Shown here in pieces: positions 29,347 through 40,389 of a stretch of 43,250 nt of DNA; the stretch's first letter is position 1; each line of letters begins with the position of its first letter. The translations under genes and the position numbers were made by a program. The notes below the pieces were generated by a model that worked only from the letters and a program-made list of their open reading frames with translations, was not told the origin of the DNA and ran no database searches. This stretch comes from Euprymna scolopes (taxonomy: Eukaryota > Mollusca > Cephalopoda > Sepiida > Sepiolidae), in assembly GCA_024364805.1 (NCBI GenBank), contig CM044494.1, forward strand, positions 137,189,236 to 137,232,485, written 5' to 3'.

Positions 29347-29883
29347 TGTTAGAAAATGGATCAAGAGAGAGAGGGGGAAATGTGTAAATTATATTAAGAC
29401 ACGTTGACCAGAAGTCAGGGTCAGCTGATCGAATTGCGTGTTAGTCACATGATCAGGTTGGCTGAATCGTAGAGATTTGGTTTAGACTTAGAAGAGGACG
29501 GACGGCTTCACCGTTGTCTCCTCCCCTTCACTGGGGGGGGGACGCTGACGTGTGTAGAACAGAACAACACAGGCCAGAGATTCACTTTCCATCCTCTGCG
29601 AGACATCTGGAAAGTGAAATAAACTATAAAACCAATTCCTTGTCTTGGAGTGATTGAATCTTCGCCCAAAACAGGTACCAAGTCTCCCCTCCAAGACGAG
29701 ATGATTCCAGATGGACCAACATCCAAGATGCAGAAGGTATATTAAAAAATACATGTACCACGCACACACACAACGGCATATGAACATATCATTTAATAGA
29801 CTGGACCACTAGATGATCACATAACGTTAACACTGATTAAACGATCACACATGATCCCCTCTATTAGAGATAACAACGCAACA
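29347..29883 (+). mobile_element. candidate solo LTR nested in Helitron-like element
   Basis: Fossil. About 537 bp from tgttagaaaatgg to gataacaacgcaaca (TGTT...AACA ends), sitting exactly where the surrounding element is interrupted. It contains an aataaa-type signal in gaaataaactataaaacc. No internal coding region. Both flanks are TA repeats, which hides any target duplication. TGTT...AACA ends are common in BEL/Pao and gypsy LTRs, so the family is undecided. The minus frame of 99 residues here is not a known protein. Confidence 0.5.
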
Positions 29884-29985
29884 TATATATACATATATAT
29901 AATATTCAATAGAGTAACGGCTCTGTAATAATAAATAAAAAATCTGCATGAATTACAATATATTGAAGTGTATTTTACAAGTGTC
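29884..29985 (+). mobile_element. Helitron-like element copy 3, right part
   Basis: attcaatagagtaacggctc followed by taataataaataaaaaatctgcatgaatt continues the tail of copies 1 and 2. The GC-rich terminus is not reached, so it is truncated or decayed. Confidence 0.6.
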
Positions 29986-30589
29986 TGATAAAATCCTTCA
30001 GAACACCTCAAAATAAATTAAATTTAAGGAACATTATCCAATTGTTATCGAATACCTCTTGCTTAAATTTTACAAAAATCGGAGGTACCTGAATTTAAAC
30101 AAAGGTCTTCCATCTCCTCTTTTGCATTAAATAAAATTAAATGTAGCCAACATTATTAATCCTTATGCATAGAATCTTTGGTTTAAGCTTCATAATGATC
30201 AGTTAATTAGTTTAAGAGTGAATCTTACACAAATATATAGAAGATATTTTTGCTATGTTTTGCTATCTCTGCTTAGACCAGATTTTATACTGACATGAGC
30301 ATTCTCATGACAGTTTTCTGAGCTTTACTTCTTTCATGCTGGCTTATGACAAATTGGAAGCAGATGTTTTGTTTGTGACACCACCACCATCATCATCATC
30401 ATAAGCACTGCTGTACAAGGGTCAACCGGCTCTTTATGTCCGGTTTGATATTTAAAAAAATCCCCCTTTTCCTAGATGCCTTCACTATAACTGAGGAAAT
30501 CTATCTAGCCTCCCATTGTGTACTAAACCACAAAATATTAGAGGGATGGATGGGTTATTTAACCAGAATATCAACCTTTGTGGGTCATT
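29986..30589. other. intergenic, no gene recognised
   Basis: Mostly AT-rich, with a short (CAT)n tract at 30383-30402. No gene recognised; the frame at 30436-30639 runs into LINE 3' UTR. Confidence 0.4.
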
Positions 30590-30737
30590 TAATGCTGAGG
30601 AGGTTATTTGGTTATGTTTGTTTGTTGTTTATTAGGTAATTTGATTTTGCTGGAAAGGTTGTTTGGTTGTATTTTGTTTGTTATTTGGGTTTTAAGTTTT
30701 TCTGAAGTGGTTATTTGGTTATGTTTGTTTGTTGTTT

Positions 30738-30881
30738 ATTAGGGTTTTAGATTTTGTTATATACTCTTGTTTCTCTTAGGAATTTTAGGATATTGCCAGG
30801 GTCCACTCCGTGAAAAAAATCTTTTAGACTACCTTTATGGCAGTACCTCATTCGTATCTGCTGGAGATCCACGCAGTCTAT
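30738..30881 (-). pseudogene. I-clade LINE: ORF2 C-terminus
   Basis: The minus strand reads GSLKDFFHGVDPGNILKFLR then ETRVYNKI and a stop. The NPGNILKFL...YNKI ending is typical of I-clade ORF2 proteins. It is separated from the RNase H by the N gap. Confidence 0.75.
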
Positions 30882-31691
30882 NNNNNNNNNNNNNNNNNNN
30901 NNNNNNNNNNNNNNNNNNNNNNNNNNNNNNNNNNNNNNNNNNNNNNNNNNNNNNNNNNNNNNNNNNNNNNNNNNNNNNNNNNNNNNNNNNNNNNNNNNNN
31001 NNNNNNNNNNNNNNNNNNNNNNNNNNNNNNNNNNNNNNNNNNNNNNNNNNNNNNNNNNNNNNNNNNNNNNNNNNNNNNNNNNNNNNNNNNNNNNNNNNNN
31101 NNNNNNNNNNNNNNNNNNNNNNNNNNNNNNNNNNNNNNNNNNNNNNNNNNNNNNNNNNNNNNNNNNNNNNNNNNNNNNNNNNNNNNNNNNNNNNNNNNNN
31201 NNNNNNNNNNNNNNNNNNNNNNNNNNNNNNNNNNNNNNNNNNNNNNNNNNNNNNNNNNNNNNNNNNNNNNNNNNNNNNNNNNNNNNNNNNNNNNNNNNNN
31301 NNNNNNNNNNNNNNNNNNNNNNNNNNNNNNNNNNNNNNNNNNNNNNNNNNNNNNNNNNNNNNNNNNNNNNNNNNNNNNNNNNNNNNNNNNNNNNNNNNNN
31401 NNNNNNNNNNNNNNNNNNNNNNNNNNNNNNNNNNNNNNNNNNNNNNNNNNNNNNNNNNNNNNNNNNNNNNNNNNNNNNNNNNNNNNNNNNNNNNNNNNNN
31501 NNNNNNNNNNNNNNNNNNNNNNNNNNNNNNNNNNNNNNNNNNNNNNNNNNNNNNNNNNNNNNNNNNNNNNNNNNNNNNNNNNNNNNNNNNNNNNNNNNNN
31601 NNNNNNNNNNNNNNNNNNNNNNNNNNNNNNNNNNNNNNNNNNNNNNNNNNNNNNNNNNNNNNNNNNNNNNNNNNNNNNNNNNNNNNNNNNN
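30882..31691. other. assembly gap (N)
   Basis: About 810 undetermined bases. Frames crossing it are meaningless. By context the missing sequence should be the rest of RNase H and the C-terminal region of the I-clade LINE. Confidence 0.99.
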
Positions 31692-32000
31692 AGATAATAT
31701 TAAGTATTTGTTTGACTTGGTTTTTTGGATGGTGTCTAAAGCTAGGTCAATGGCTGTTGATTCAGCACTAAAAATGGAGCAGTTGTCTGGGAGACGTTTT
31801 TGTAGTATAATGTTGTTAGATATGGCTGCACTTTCAGCTTTGTTTAGTTCTTTGAAGCCATCTGTGTAGATGTGTGTCCAGTTTTGATATTGTTCTAATA
31901 TATTATTGAAGTTATTTGTATAAGTTAGGGGATGTGTGTTGGATTTAGAAGATTTTGTTACATTCTTGAGGTTTAAATTTACCGATAGCTGTTTAATTAG
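31692..32000 (-). pseudogene. I-clade LINE: RNase H domain (cut by assembly gap)
   Basis: Minus-strand translation gives QNWTHIYTDGFKELNKAESA, AAISNNIILQKRLPDNCSIF and SAESTAIDLALDTIQKTKS before the gap. The YTDG aspartate and the SAE glutamate are the first two acidic residues of RNase H; the remaining ones fall in the gap. RNase H removes the RNA strand of the hybrid. Its presence separates this element from the CR1/Jockey copies in the window, where none is seen. Confidence 0.82.
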
Positions 32001-32499
32001 CCAAGATGGAGATTTTGGTTTGGGAGAAACCTGAATTTCTGTGGTATCTATTTGGGCTTCTGTAAGAAGGTCTTTTATACGTAGGCTGTATGGTTTAATA
32101 ATATTTTCTCTCCCATTAAAGACGTTTGTGTGTTGTGGGTGGAAAACACAATTGTTTGCAGGGTTTTATGGACATGATGAGAGTTTTAAGCAGTATTGAA
32201 GGGCTAGTTTTTTCCATCTAAGTGTCAGTGGAAATTCGGTAGACTCGGTGTATAGGATTTCCACTGGTGAAGTGGTGCTTAAGCCTTGGTGGTGCATTGT
32301 GTTTAGTTCTTTTATATATGATTCTCTGGTTGCCCCATATATGAAGCATCCATAATCCAGCTTCGATGTTATTAAGGAACGGTATAGTTTAAGTCGTGTG
32401 GTTTTGTCAGCGTCCCAGTCAGTGTGGGCTAGGATTTTGATCAGTTTAATAGCCTTGTGACATTTTGTTTCGATTTTTTATGTGAGGTATGAAGGTCAG

Positions 32500-33315
32500 T
32501 TACCTGTCGTATATTAAGCCCAGGTACTTGTGTTGTTCAACGACAGGGATGATATTGTTATCCAGTTTTAGGATAGGATCATGGTGAGTTCTTTGGAGTT
32601 TACAGAAATAGACGCATTTTGTTTTTTCTTTTGAGAATTTAAAACCATTTTCTGTGGCCCATTCGTTTATTTTATTTAGACAAAGTTGCAGTTTTCGTTC
32701 AGCTGTGGTTATGTATTTTGATCGGTAGCAGATGAGTAAGTCGTCCACGTATAGGGCACAGTTAGTACCAGGGTTTATGTTTTCAATGATTTTATTTATT
32801 TTTATGTTGAAAATGGTGACGGATAAGATGCTACCCTGAGGTACCCCCATTTCTTGTTCTTTTTGGGCTGAGAGTGTGTTGCCTAGTCTTACTTTGAAGT
32901 GTCTATTATTTAAGAGATTGCAAATGAGTTCTGGCATTCTGCCCCTAAATTCAAGGTCATATAGGTCTTTTTTAATGCCATATTTCCACATAGTGTCATA
33001 TACTTTTTCTAGGTCGAAAAAGATTGTTATTAGGTGTTCTTTTCTGGCAAAAGCTTCTCTGATGAATGTTTCTAATCTGATTAGGTGGTCGATGAGGCTT
33101 CTATTTTTTCTGAAGCCTGATTGATATTCTGTTATCAGGTTTTTGCTTTCAAGATACCATGTTAGTCTTTCATTGACCATCCTTTCGAAAGTCTTGCATA
33201 TGCAGCTAGTGAGGGCAATGGGTCGGTAATTTGTTGGATCTGAATGGTCTCTTTTTGGTTTATGTATTGGAATTACTATGGCTTCTTTCCAGTTTTTGGG
33301 GATGTTATTGTTCAT
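32500..33315 (-). pseudogene. I-clade LINE: reverse transcriptase domain
   Basis: 271 residues open. IPKNWKEAIVIPIHKPKRDH, NYRPIALTSCICKTFERMVN and GFRKNRSLIDHLIRLE lead to motif A, FFDLEKVYDTMWK (AYDT is usual). Motif B follows as GVPQGSILSVTIFNIKIN and motif C as ALYVDDLLICY, with both aspartates present. The end is HKYLGLIYDR, the thumb start. The region upstream to 33850 is the decayed linker with frame breaks, and the frame closes at 32500. The element was probably active not very long ago, but this copy is truncated. Confidence 0.9.
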
Positions 33316-33851
33316 CCATATGTCGTTGTATATTTGTAGAAGATAGTTGAGAGATGGTTCTGGTAAGTTTTTTAGAAATTGATAGTGAATTGATAGGGCC
33401 TACTGCTGTATCATGAGATGTTTTGATTGCCTCTTTTAGTTCTGTTCTGTTGAATGGTTGGTTGTAATGTTCTTCGTTTTTTTATTTGATGTTAATTCTT
33501 TTCTTTTTTTCGTTCTGTTTTAGGGTTTGGAATTTCTTTGATTGGTTTTTTGATGAGGAGTTTATGGAGAATTGTTCAGTTTGTTTATAATATTTTCTTG
33601 GTTAGTAATTTTTATGTTATTGTAAAGTGTTTGATTGCGTCTTTATTGTTTTTCCCAGATATTTTTCTTACCATCTCCCATACTTTTTTCATTTTGGTGT
33701 TCTCATTTATTTTTGATACAAAGTTTTTCCAGGTGTTCCTTTTTGCTTCTTTGGTGATTTTTCTTGCTTTTGTTCTGCTGTTTTTAAATTGATCTAGGTT
33801 TTCCTTAGTTGGATTCTTTTTTAAATTTTCTTAGTTTGGCACGTAGCATTC

Positions 33852-34487
33852 TCACTGCTTCCTGGCATTCTTTGTTATACCATGGTTTGTTGACTTTTGT
33901 AGGCGGGGGGTGGAACATTTTGGTATGTTTTCTTTTGTAATGGAAAGGAGTGTATAGTTGAAATATATTATGTGATCTTCGGTCTGGATGTTTGCTACTG
34001 GTATCAGTCTAGATTTGCAGGAGTTTTGGAATTTTTCCCAGTTTGCCTTTTTTAAATTCCAACAGGAGGGTTTGCCGCCTGGTTCTGGGTTTTTGTTTTC
34101 TAGTATAATTGGGTAGTGGTCGCTTCCGCATGTGTCATCATGTGTTTTCCAGTTGTAGTCCATAAATAGAGTTGGGTCGCAAATTGCTAAATCCATGGCT
34201 GAGAGACTGCCTGTTGCTGGGTGTAGATATGTATTTTCTTTGATGTTGAGTAGGCATAATTGATTTTGGTTAAGTAGCGTTTCGATTATTTTACCACGTT
34301 TGTCATTTCTTGTACTACCCCATAGTTCGTTGTGGCCGTTTAGGTCCCCCATTAGTATGAATGGTTTTGGTAGTTGTTGGATTAGGGCATTTAGTTCAGT
34401 TTCTTTTATTCTTTCACTTGGTGGGATGTATAGTGAACAGAAGGTTTTTGTTTTATGGAATGTTGCGGTTATTGCAACAGCTTGCAT
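33852..34487 (-). pseudogene. I-clade LINE: APE-type endonuclease domain
   Basis: This domain nicks target DNA to prime reverse transcription. Visible: CSLYIPPSERI, FILMGDLNGHNELWGSTRND (the D-N pair of APE nucleases), YLHPATGSLSAMDLAICDP and CGSDHYPIIL (the terminal SDH motif). Roughly the first 80 residues usual for the family are absent. The later part (from about 33950) enters the linker to RT, with WYNKECQEAVRMLRAKLR just beyond the open frame. The catalytic residues seen are intact. Confidence 0.88.
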
Positions 34488-34489
34488 GC

Positions 34490-34765
34490 TTTTTTTTTTA
34501 CACAGTGATCACCACTTATCAAGGCCAGGAAGCCACTCAGGGATAAGGATTATTGCAAGTACATTACGTTAGTGTGGAGATTTGATGTAGTGTTTACTTA
34601 CGGGGGCAGTTCATTAGGAATTTGTTTACGTTGGACTTGAAGACATTCAAGTTGTAGTCAGGTGGGAAGCAGAAAAACGGAACAGAGTTCCACAGGCGTG
34701 CAGTTCTAAGAAAGAAGATTTGTTCATGGAATCCGCGTTTTGATTCAATTTACATGCAGATTTCG
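34490..34765 (-). mobile_element. CR1/Jockey-group LINE 3' end, minus strand
   Basis: The minus strand reads GFHEQIFFLRTARLWNSVPF then FCFPPDYNLNVFKSNVNKFL and a stop. The UTR follows with cctggccttgataagtggtg and an A-run. Same subfamily as 40390-40970 and 2932-3135, but distinct in its UTR from the 7050/10930/23430 copies. Confidence 0.78.
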
Positions 34766-34771
34766 TATGTA

Positions 34772-35012
34772 TTATTATTTAGAGCCAATTCTTTGTTAAT
34801 ATATTGTACCCAATATATACTGTGACCAACTCGTAAAATATGCTTGAAGATATTTAATTTCATGCAGATTCATTATTATAGCCAATTCTCTATTGATTAT
34901 TATATTGTACCCAATATATATTTTTGATTTCAAAAGTTTAAAATCCATATAAGATGGATGCAATCAGCCAGAATCGAAACCAAAACATAGCAGCCAACAA
35001 CAGCCTTACAAA
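34772..35012 (-). mobile_element. Helitron-like element, minus strand, duplicated tail
   Basis: The minus strand reads ttttggtttcgattctggctg, then atatattgggtacaatat, then agagaattggc and gaatctgcatg. The last three blocks are then repeated a second time. The GC-rich end is missing. Homologous to copies 1 to 3. Confidence 0.58.
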
Positions 35013-35639
35013 TGGAGATTTTTGTATGTATTATAGATATAGGAATACATGTAGAAATATATACATATACTCAAATGTATAGAGACATATAATCTTTATG
35101 CGTACTTTTTATATTTTCTTTGAATACTGCATCCTAATCATGTGTATATGTGCATTTAAACGACACATACACACATATACATTATATGTATATGTGTATG
35201 ACATTGAATGGGCGATTATGAATGCCAATCTAATTGATGGGAAATGTACTCATCAGTGCATTAGCAATCCGCCAATCATATCTGTACGATGACAAAGGGT
35301 AACCAAGGTCAATTAGATACAAATAACCCAATCTGTCCCCCCAACCCTCCCTCACAACGAGCAAACACACAAATAACTCGTTTACATGAACGCAGATTGA
35401 TGGTTAGTATTCAGAAGGCCAAACACGGAGCTACTCAATATTTCAGTAATCATTCTTTAGAAATAAATTAAAAAGCTAAATTTAATATTTGGAGACTGAA
35501 AGGGTTGGGGTTCAATTCCAGATCAAATAAAATTTCAAGTGAAAAAGGAAGGTATATTTAAAGGTGCATCTATTGAGTTGTGCTTAGAGACCTAAGTAAG
35601 GATGAATAGAGCACTTTACAGTAATGCATAGACAATTAT
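35013..35639. other. intergenic, no gene recognised
   Basis: Contains an inverted repeat acacatatacat/atgtatatgtgt at 35171-35197. A B-box-like ggggttcaattccag at 35508 has no convincing A box. The two frames at 35098 and 35289 have no motifs. Confidence 0.4.
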
Positions 35640-36050
35640 AGAATGCTATTTCAAAATTAGTATGGCAGACCAAAGAAATAACATGTAGAGTTACAGACTT
35701 AAAAAATTATTTCAAACTTTAGTGTTACAGATCAAGTCAAATACTATTTTAAAATTTAACATAACAGAGCAAAAAATGTGCTGCTTAAAACAGATCCAAC
35801 AAAATGATCCTCCAAACATTAGCATGACAGACTAAACAAAATGTTGTTTTACACTTTAGCGTGACAGACCAAACAAATCATTATTTAAAACTTTAACATG
35901 GCAGGTCAAACAAAATATTATATAAAAATTTTGCATGACAGAAAAAAACAAACGTAATTAAAACCTTAACATGATAATGCAATCAAAATACTATATCAAA
36001 TCTTCGTATGACACACCAAAACCAAATTCTATTTAAAACTTTTTATTACT
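35640..36050. repeat. diverged 37-bp minisatellite array
   Basis: About ten worn units of 36-39 bp with the core tagcatgacagaccaaacaa followed by an AT-rich block and aaaactt. Same family as 1-220, same strand. Confidence 0.8.
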
Positions 36051-36940
36051 GAACACGAGATGGGTTCCTCAACATTTAAAAAGTCAACTTTTTACATAGA
36101 AATTTGATGTAAATTCCACCCTCTGTGATCTGAGCGGCCGGGAGAATTTCCTCTTATAACTGAAAACTAACATTCATATATCTCTCTGGGGTATGCCAAA
36201 TTTATCAGAAACCATGATGACATTCCATTAAAAATATGCTGTTGGAACTTGCTTCTATCTCGACAAAATTATAACAAAAGTTGCTTACAGATAAAATGCT
36301 TCCAATCTCCTTGGAAATTTTGTTGGTTTGACCCAAATTTAAAATTACATCTAAGTACAAACAGTCATCTATGTCATATATGAGTTGTTCGAATTTGTGA
36401 TGGATCAAGAAGTTGTCAATCACCTCAGTTAAATAAGTCTATTTAAAGGCAACTAATATGGATTTCTTCCAAAACGAAACAATAAGCTCTTAACAATTCT
36501 CTTGAGCTTACAATAAAAAGTCGATGAATAAGGAGGTTGTTTCAGTACAGTGATATTATGGTTTGCCTGAAATTTTCATATAAACAGGTTGTGGATAGTT
36601 GCATTACAATTGAACAATCACAGTTTCCCTGCCACACTAGTCTCTTCTTAATGGTGGCATAAAAGCAATAGTTACATACTCCAAATATTATATTAGATGA
36701 TAATACAATCTGCTTATCACTATATCACTGATATCTCACGTAGCACTTTAGGGATTTTTGCGTCTGCTACAGCACTCCCAGTTCTGTTAGTCTTCAGACA
36801 CATTCAATATATTGCACCAGAGTTGCATAAAATAAAATGTGTTTCTGAATAATTTTAGATAAGGATCGATAAGTTGTATTAATCAGATTATTAGTTGTTA
36901 TTCTCATCTCCTGTAACGTTGTACACCATGTTTTCATGCG
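36051..36940. other. intergenic, no gene recognised
   Basis: No coding motif. The minus frames at 36205-36423 and 36794-37045 have no recognisable domain. Confidence 0.4.
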
Positions 36941-37234
36941 TGTTAACATGTAGGAACTCAGGACCCAACACGTTATAGCAGAATATGTCGCAATGAACAG
37001 AAGACAAGTAATAACTCGACACACTGTTTTCCGTTGAAACAACAAGATTTATTTCCAGAGATTTTCCTGAATAAAACGTAATCGTGCTTCTTATCTGTCT
37101 TTTGTCCTCTCAAACGTGATCGTTGATCTGTACACACGTTCTTTTCATAGTCTTTTTTTTTTATCATGGAGTCATTTTATACATGGCTCAGAATTTGCAT
37201 ACAGTTGCCATGTGTACGTCTATGCTTTGTTACA
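36941..37234 (+). mobile_element. candidate solo LTR (family of 6508-6792)
   Basis: Fossil. About 294 bp, tgttaacatg...tttgttaca. Aligns along its length with the inverse of 6508-6792. Starts with ggacccaacacgttatagc and passes through acaagtaataactcgacaca, tcctgaataaaacgtaatcg (possible polyadenylation signal) and ctcaaacgtgatcg. No clean target duplication. Confidence 0.5.
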
Positions 37235-37783
<549 letters not shown>

Positions 37784-37789
37784 TGAATA

Positions 37790-38590
37790 TTTGAACTATT
37801 TATCGCGTCATCTATGAAAAAATATGATATTTTAAAAATACTATTAACTTTAAATTTATTGATTCAAAATTTCTCCGGTCTTAAACGGAATTCTTTTTAT
37901 TCCAACTCAATTTCTAACTAGTCTAAGGGAGATAACTTTGTAAAGGTCTGAAGGCTAATTCGAAGTGAATATAATTATTTTGATTATTATTCTTATTTAA
38001 CTTTTTTTTCTTTCATACGTACTATATAATACATGTTTATATTTTCATTCACCTGCCTTATTTAATATGGATAAAGTGTAAATTTTATTTAAATAGCCTG
38101 AAGAAACCTATCATATATAAATCTTAATTATATTATTCAGAATTTTATTCTAAAAAGCTAATCACATTGGACAAATTTATTAAATTTAGTATTACAGTTA
38201 AATTCAATATTAACTACAAATCCAAAATTAAAATTGAATTCAAATTAAAAAAATAATATCAATTTCAATCTCAAATTGAAAAAATTATTTTTTTAAATTT
38301 ATATTTAAAATTATATAAAAATTTTAATGCAGTCTTTGTTTATCTGGGGAAATATTTATCTAGCTTAAGGAAATGGTACACTATACTAACACCTATTAAT
38401 TATATTCCTCTATTATTTTTCTATAAAATTTAATAAAATATAATTTTTCTATAAAATTTAATAATAAGATATAATAAAATATCAAAAAAATAAAGATAAA
38501 ATATAAATCTTAAAAATAAAAATTAAAACATAAAAAATATAATTTAAAGTTAAAAACAAATTAAATATAAATTTTTTTTTTTGTAATTCA
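37790..38590. other. extreme AT-rich tract
   Basis: About 800 bp of low-complexity A/T-dominated DNA with runs such as ataaaatttaataa repeated at about 38420 and 38450. The mollusc-type motif aagggagataact sits at 37926. No genes. Confidence 0.7.
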
Positions 38591-39080
38591 GGTTTTGTTT
38601 TTTACCGCCCCAGTTCATAAGGAGTGCTCTCCTGTGTATACAAAATTTCAAGCATTCGCTCCACGTATTTAAACGGCTTTTTCTGGAATATGAATTAGGC
38701 GTAGAATATGGTACCTCTCAGCATTGCAATGTGAGCATTTTTTTCAGTTCTGGGGAGTATGAGGGTTTGTGTTCAATTTTCCTCTATTTAGATGCACCCT
38801 TTTTTTTTTAGCTCCCACCCGCGGGTTACTAAGGCTTTCTTACTCCTTGTTTTCGCTCTAAAGGAGTTTATATGAGAATTATATCTTTGTTTATTGACAC
38901 ATTTATTGGAATGACACAAGGTTCGTTTAATATGTACACTACTCCAAATAGAATATGTGTGTAATTACTAAGGGATACAAAGATGGCTAGAGAGAGAGCG
39001 AGTTAAAGGAATTTTTATATATGTCGCACACATACTTTCACTTCTATTTGATTTCATACACTTCCAACCAATGCCAGGTA
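38591..39080. other. intergenic, no gene recognised
   Basis: More balanced composition than its left neighbour, but no coding or RNA motif recognised. Confidence 0.35.
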
Positions 39081-39166
39081 GCCCTGCTAATATAAATATT
39101 AAATCTGCATAAATGAAAAGATTATTTTTACGCATATGATGGGGGCAACGTCGATCAGTCTTCTAG
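39081..39166 (+). mobile_element. Helitron-like element 3' end
   Basis: aatattaaatctgcataaat, then a GC-richer gggggcaacgtcgatcagtc and ttctag|t. This is the same tail as copies 1 and 2, ending in ctag before t. The upstream part is not recognisable. Confidence 0.5.
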
Positions 39167-39327
39167 TTCAAAATAAAAACATTGTCAATACATTTTTTAG
39201 AGACATAAGAGAATTTGTGTTTACTTTTTTCATGCAAGCCATACGAGCTGATCCAATGTTACGAGCTGGAGATATGAAGAAGAAACTTACATACATCTAA
39301 ACAGACAGGTGAGATTTATATTATAGA

Positions 39328-39520
39328 CTAGCATGGATGCCCGGCGTTGCCCGGGTGTTTGGGTGTGTGTGTTGAGCAAAAGAAAATGTAGTAGGCAGGC
39401 TCGAACCCGTGACACGAAGGTGGAAAACAAAGTGGAGGTGTTTGTAAGGGTGTTGGCTGAGCAAAAATAAAAAAGGAAAATTTGCGAGAATTTATTATAT
39501 ACGGATGATGACCAAATAAA
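39328..39520 (-). mobile_element. Helitron-like element with tRNA-like insert, minus strand
   Basis: The minus strand reads gtgtcacgggttcgagcctgc, with a near-perfect pol III B box (ggttcgagcc), and ends cccgggcaacgccgggcatc, catg, ctag|t. The palindromic cccgg/ccgg pair just before ctag|t fits a Helitron 3' end. The 5' end near 39520 is a guess. Confidence 0.55.
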
Positions 39521-39572
39521 GATATTAATCAAGAATAACACACATTGCACAATAAAAATCCTACCAGAAAAT

Positions 39573-39690
39573 TCCTGAGTTCGACAAGAAACACCTTAAG
39601 AAGGTCGGAGATCGAAACGTTGTGAAAATGACGCTCAAGATGAGAACAGTAGTCCGAAGATTCCAAATAATAAAAATAATCATCCTCATT
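39573..39690 (+). repeat. SINE tail, plus orientation
   Basis: attcctgagttcgacaagaa, agaaggtcggagatcgaaac, gttgtgaaaatgacgctcaa and gatgagaacagtagtccgaa continue to attccaaataat. It is the best preserved copy of the SINE body seen at 222-580 and 4261-4740. No tRNA head is present, so it is 5'-truncated. Confidence 0.68.
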
Positions 39691-40385
39691 TAAAAAATTT
39701 GGAAACATATGTTAATCAATATAGACCTTAGATGGCCATAGTTTACATGTTGAATGCTGACAGGTTGCTGTTATAAATTCATTCCTTAAATACAAATTGC
39801 TCAGGGGTCATTCCAAAATTTAGGCCTCCTATCTTTTACCTAAAAAGCTTAAATGTTGAAGAACTACGAAGACGAGAGTAATACCATTAACCCGAATCAC
39901 CTTTGGTGCTTCAGAATTTATTCTTCTATATGATCAGCACCATTTCCGATGTTCTTTTGTGAACCACTCTGAAAATCAACGAACCAATCTCCTAACTGCA
40001 TCAGCTCCATAAATGTTCAACAGGCACTGATGAATGTTGGTTCATTTAGGAATTCAATGACATATCTCTGCTTTTGACACACATGCGCGACAGGAGGTGC
40101 TTTCTTAGAGTCTCACACTGTCAATATTTGCAACTTTCAGGTCAGAAATGGATGAGTTTAGTCATCAATAGTCAACAATGCAATTTGCAATCCCCTCTGA
40201 TCTATTCGGAGATCACTTTTAGAATGTCCCTAGTGCCCAACGCTCAGCCAATGCTTAATTCTCATAATTCCATTAAACAATTCGTTATTATTCCTTCGCA
40301 TCAGGTAGTAAGTAAACAGCTCAGAACACACTTAAGAAAGATGCTAACACAATTCATCTTCATCTTATCCTATTCTTGTTTTTAA
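39691..40385. other. intergenic, no gene recognised
   Basis: No family motif. The frame at 40074-40385 starts upstream of the LINE fragment and shows no recognisable domain. Confidence 0.35.
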
Positions 40386-40389
40386 GTCG

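Larger units (their letters stand above)
30590..34489 (-). mobile_element. I-clade non-LTR retrotransposon, minus strand
   Basis: Order on the minus strand: endonuclease (34487-33950), linker, reverse transcriptase (33315-32500), thumb and connection (to about 32000), RNase H (about 31930-31692), assembly gap, C-terminus (30881-30738), and a 3' UTR with repeated ttattagg/gtttgtttgttg-type blocks (30590-30737). APE endonuclease plus RT plus RNase H is the layout of the I group. The 5' end is truncated within the endonuclease domain at 34489, so the first ORF is missing. It abuts the A-rich end of another LINE. Confidence 0.85.

Noticed and set aside
29488-29787. 99-residue cysteine-containing minus-strand protein
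   Set aside because: Lies wholly inside the candidate solo LTR and overlaps another frame; no recognisable domain.
30767-31771. Long open frames of 286 and 334 residues
   Set aside because: They are open only because they cross undetermined N bases.
35171-35197. Palindrome acacatatacat/atgtatatgtgt as a regulatory site
   Set aside because: AT-rich palindromes of this kind are expected in CA/TA-rich DNA; nothing nearby to regulate.
36794-37167. Minus-strand frames with hydrophobic stretches
   Set aside because: Partly inside a candidate LTR; no homology recognised.
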